Source: Clostridiales bacterium
Lineage (GTDB): Bacteria > Bacillota > Clostridia > Oscillospirales > Ruminococcaceae
Reading direction: 5' to 3'
DNA: 8,016 nt
Assembly: GCA_012523875.1 (NCBI GenBank)
Contig: JAAYSW010000037.1
Location: 1 to 8,016 of the forward strand
In this document: piece after piece, positions 6,596 to 8,016 of the stretch
How the letters are laid out: each line of letters opens with the position of its first letter
How positions within the stretch are numbered: the first letter of the stretch is position 1
Notes under the pieces: generated by a model
Databases searched by the model: none
What the model was told of the DNA's origin: nothing
What the model saw: only the letters and a program-made list of their open reading frames with translations
Made by a program: the position numbers and the translations under genes

Positions 6596-7264
6596 TTATA
6601 AAACAGCTGTGCCATTAACTATCAATTCAAATTTAAGACCTAAAAAATTAGTGGCTTTTTTGCATAATAACATACGATGCAAAAAGATTTCAAAGTACTC
6701 AAGAACAGATGATATGTTTGTATCTATTGTAAGGTCAAGGATTATAGATGTCTTGTCTTCATTGAAATGCAAATCTGATTTTTCTACTGCATAATTAACC
6801 CTATCATGTATATCAAATGTTAGTAGATCAGAATTGCGAACTCTACTTCGCCTTACATCAGTCTTATCAGCAATTATTAAAGCAGCTGAGATAGCATCAA
6901 TAGGATATGCTGTAGCTTCATCATGATTTCCTATTGCGGAAATAATCGAACAAATTTCGCTCGCAGGCATTTCGAGATTATCTAGTAATCGAAAAGCCAT
7001 TACCGCACCGCTTTGTGCATGGTCAGCTCGGTTCACTACATTGCCTATATCATGCATCATTCCAGCAATTTTAGCAAGTTCAATCTGCCGTTCAGGATAG
7101 CCAAGCTCTGTCAAAACCATACTCGCAGTTTGTGCCACCTTTTCTACATGTGGAAATGAGTGTTCGGTATAACCGAGGGCCTCAAGGGCTTTATCAGAAC
7201 GTCGAATATATTCCATAATATCTGGATTTTGTTTTATATATTTATATGTTACAACACTTGCCAT
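6596..7264 (-). CDS. HD-domain phosphohydrolase of unknown substrate
   Basis: This is a soluble 222-residue protein with no signal peptide or membrane segment. The HD metal-site residues appear in order: His39 (SFPHVEKV), His71-Asp72 (MMHDIGN), His82 (ADHAQSG), His114 (GNHDE) and Asp133 (IADKTDVRRSR). This H...HD...H...H...D layout resembles the dinuclear HD proteins such as YqeK-type diadenosine polyphosphate hydrolases, so a metal-dependent phosphoester or phosphoanhydride hydrolase is likely. The substrate cannot be named. Residues about 145-222 form an extra C-terminal region (DRVNYAVEKS, TIDTNISSVLEYFEIF, FELIVNG) that I do not recognise as a named domain. A strong AAAAGGAGG site (7270-7278), 5 bases from the ATG at 7264, fixes the start. 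It lies 99 bases downstream of the K+ channel gene with no clear promoter of its own, so cotranscription is likely. Confidence 0.92.
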   Translation of the reverse strand: MASVVTYKYIKQNPDIMEYIRRSDKALEALGYTEHSFPHVEKVAQTASMVLTELGYPERQIELAKIAGMMHDIGNVVNRADHAQSGAVMAFRLLDNLEMPASEICSIISAIGNHDEATAYPIDAISAALIIADKTDVRRSRVRNSDLLTFDIHDRVNYAVEKSDLHFNEDKTSIILDLTIDTNISSVLEYFEIFLHRMLLCKKATNFLGLKFELIVNGTAVL

Positions 7265-7295
7265 TTTTGCCTCCTTTTAATATTGCCCAACAATC

Positions 7296-7337
7296 CTGAG
7301 TAACACTCACAAATCCAAGTATAATCGAGTGTTTCAG
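7296..7337 (-). repeat. Imperfect inverted repeat between K+ channel and HD genes
   Basis: The plus-strand arms CTGAgtAACACTC (7296-7308) and GAGTGTTTCAG (7327-7337) pair over 11 bp with a 2-base bulge and an 18-base loop. In the minus-strand transcript no U-run follows, so it does not look like an intrinsic terminator. It may be a processing site, a protein site or a chance structure. The 7265-7363 gap holds nothing else beyond the HD gene's ribosome binding site. Confidence 0.4.
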
Positions 7338-7363
7338 AGCCTTGTTGCATTTTACTCGGGGAT

Positions 7364-8016
7364 TTATCCTACCATAATTTTTCCTTCAGGTATGATTTCA
7401 TTTTTCTTTTGATTTGCAAATCCAGCAGTAATTGAATATGCGAGTGAAACAGGTCCAACACGCCCTAAGAACATTGTTAACATAAGTACAATTTTTGAAA
7501 GTGGACTGGCAAGTTCAGAAACACCGGTAGTAATACCCACAGTAGTCATCGCCGAAAAGGCTTCAAAAATTATATCTACTGTTTTAAAGTTTCGCTTGTC
7601 AAATCCGATTATACAAGTTGTAATTACAAGAGCAAGCCCTGCAAGAACAGTGATAGCCAACGATTTATAAACAACTTCTTTATCAACACGTCTTTTCATT
7701 ACAATAGTATCATAGCGATTTCTTATTACGCTAAATACCGTTGCCATCAACACTACAAATGTAGTAACTTTAATTCCGCCACCTGTTGAACCAGGAGCAG
7801 CACCGATAAACATCAAGGCAGATGAAAACAGCTTAGTACCCTCATGCATGGAGGCGGCGTCAATTGTGTTAAATCCAGCAGTCCTGAGTGTTACTGATTG
7901 GAATAATGCTCTAGAAATCTTTTGTAATACACTCAACCCTCCCATTGTCTCCGGGTTCTTCCACTCCATTATTCCTACGCCGAGTGTTCCAATGATAATA
8001 AGAGAAGCCGTTGCTA
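7364..8016 (-). CDS. TrkH/KtrB-type potassium uptake channel subunit (N-terminal part beyond window)
   Basis: The frame is open from the right edge to the TAA at 7366-7364. This gives the last 217 or so residues of a membrane protein whose start is not in view. It is the membrane subunit of a Trk/Ktr K+ uptake system, normally gated by a cytoplasmic TrkA/KtrA partner. The part seen holds roughly the second half of the four pore repeats: a helix ending GVGIMEW, the third pore loop FQSVTLRTAGFNTID, then FIGAAPGSTGGGIKVTTF and a helix pair. The fourth pore loop SAMTTVGITTG and a last helix with MFLGRVGPVSLAYS follow. It ends IIPEGKIMVG, typical of the family C-terminus. The Gly of TAGF and of TVGIT are the expected filter residues. 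An internal Met at 7969 is not the true start, since conserved sequence continues upstream of it. No trkA/ktrA gene lies downstream here. TrkH, KtrB and NtpJ-type members cannot be separated from this fragment. Confidence 0.93.
   Translation of the reverse strand, partial: ATASLIIIGTLGVGIMEWKNPETMGGLSVLQKISRALFQSVTLRTAGFNTIDAASMHEGTKLFSSALMFIGAAPGSTGGGIKVTTFVVLMATVFSVIRNRYDTIVMKRRVDKEVVYKSLAITVLAGLALVITTCIIGFDKRNFKTVDIIFEAFSAMTTVGITTGVSELASPLSKIVLMLTMFLGRVGPVSLAYSITAGFANQKKNEIIPEGKIMVG

Noticed and set aside
6567..6794. Plus-strand open frame of 75 codons after the GH9 gene
   Set aside because: It starts inside the terminator hairpin and is antisense to the conserved 3' part of the HD gene, with no supporting motif.
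7318..7346. Separate promoter for the HD gene using TATACT on the minus strand (7318-7323)
   Set aside because: The hexamer 16-18 bases upstream is AACAAG or similar and does not resemble TTGACA, so cotranscription with the K+ channel gene is more likely.

Overview
The window looks like chromosomal DNA from an anaerobic, plant-fibre-degrading Clostridia-type bacterium (Bacillota, perhaps of the Ruminococcus/Acetivibrio kind). The evidence is AT-rich DNA, strong AAGGAGG-type ribosome binding sites, near-consensus sigma-A-type promoters, a pyrophosphate-type phosphofructokinase, and two secreted glycoside hydrolases that end in type I dockerin modules. Genus or species cannot be fixed from this sequence.

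Layout from left to right. A minus-strand gene running off the left edge encodes a small two-helix membrane protein of unknown function. Its promoter lies back to back with that of a plus-strand gene for a secreted GH74 xyloglucanase with a C-terminal dockerin (453-2921), which is followed by a clear intrinsic terminator. Next comes a plus-strand cytoplasmic PPi-dependent 6-phosphofructokinase (3091-4314) with its own promoter. Then, with no visible terminator between them, comes a secreted GH9 cellulase with a CBM3c module and a dockerin (4417-6561). A 13-bp-stem hairpin at 6564-6593 closes this block and probably works in both directions, because it also lies just beyond the 3' end of the minus-strand genes. 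On the minus strand, from the right edge inwards, are the 3' end of a TrkH/KtrB-type potassium channel subunit (7364-8016, partial) and a soluble HD-domain phosphohydrolase (6596-7264), probably cotranscribed.

Functionally, the GH74 enzyme would cut xyloglucan that coats cellulose and the GH9-CBM3c enzyme would cut the cellulose beneath. Both carry dockerins for docking onto a cohesin scaffold, or onto another cohesin-bearing protein, not encoded here. The phosphofructokinase between them would process the resulting hexose phosphates while spending pyrophosphate rather than ATP. The right-hand genes (K+ uptake and a predicted phosphohydrolase) appear to be an unrelated housekeeping neighbourhood.

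No gap exceeds 300 bases. I saw no RNA gene, CRISPR array, insertion sequence or phage signature. I do not see convincing evidence of an undescribed system. The best leads are the asymmetric dockerins, the phosphofructokinase placed between two dockerin-enzyme genes, and the uncharacterised HD protein beside the K+ channel gene.
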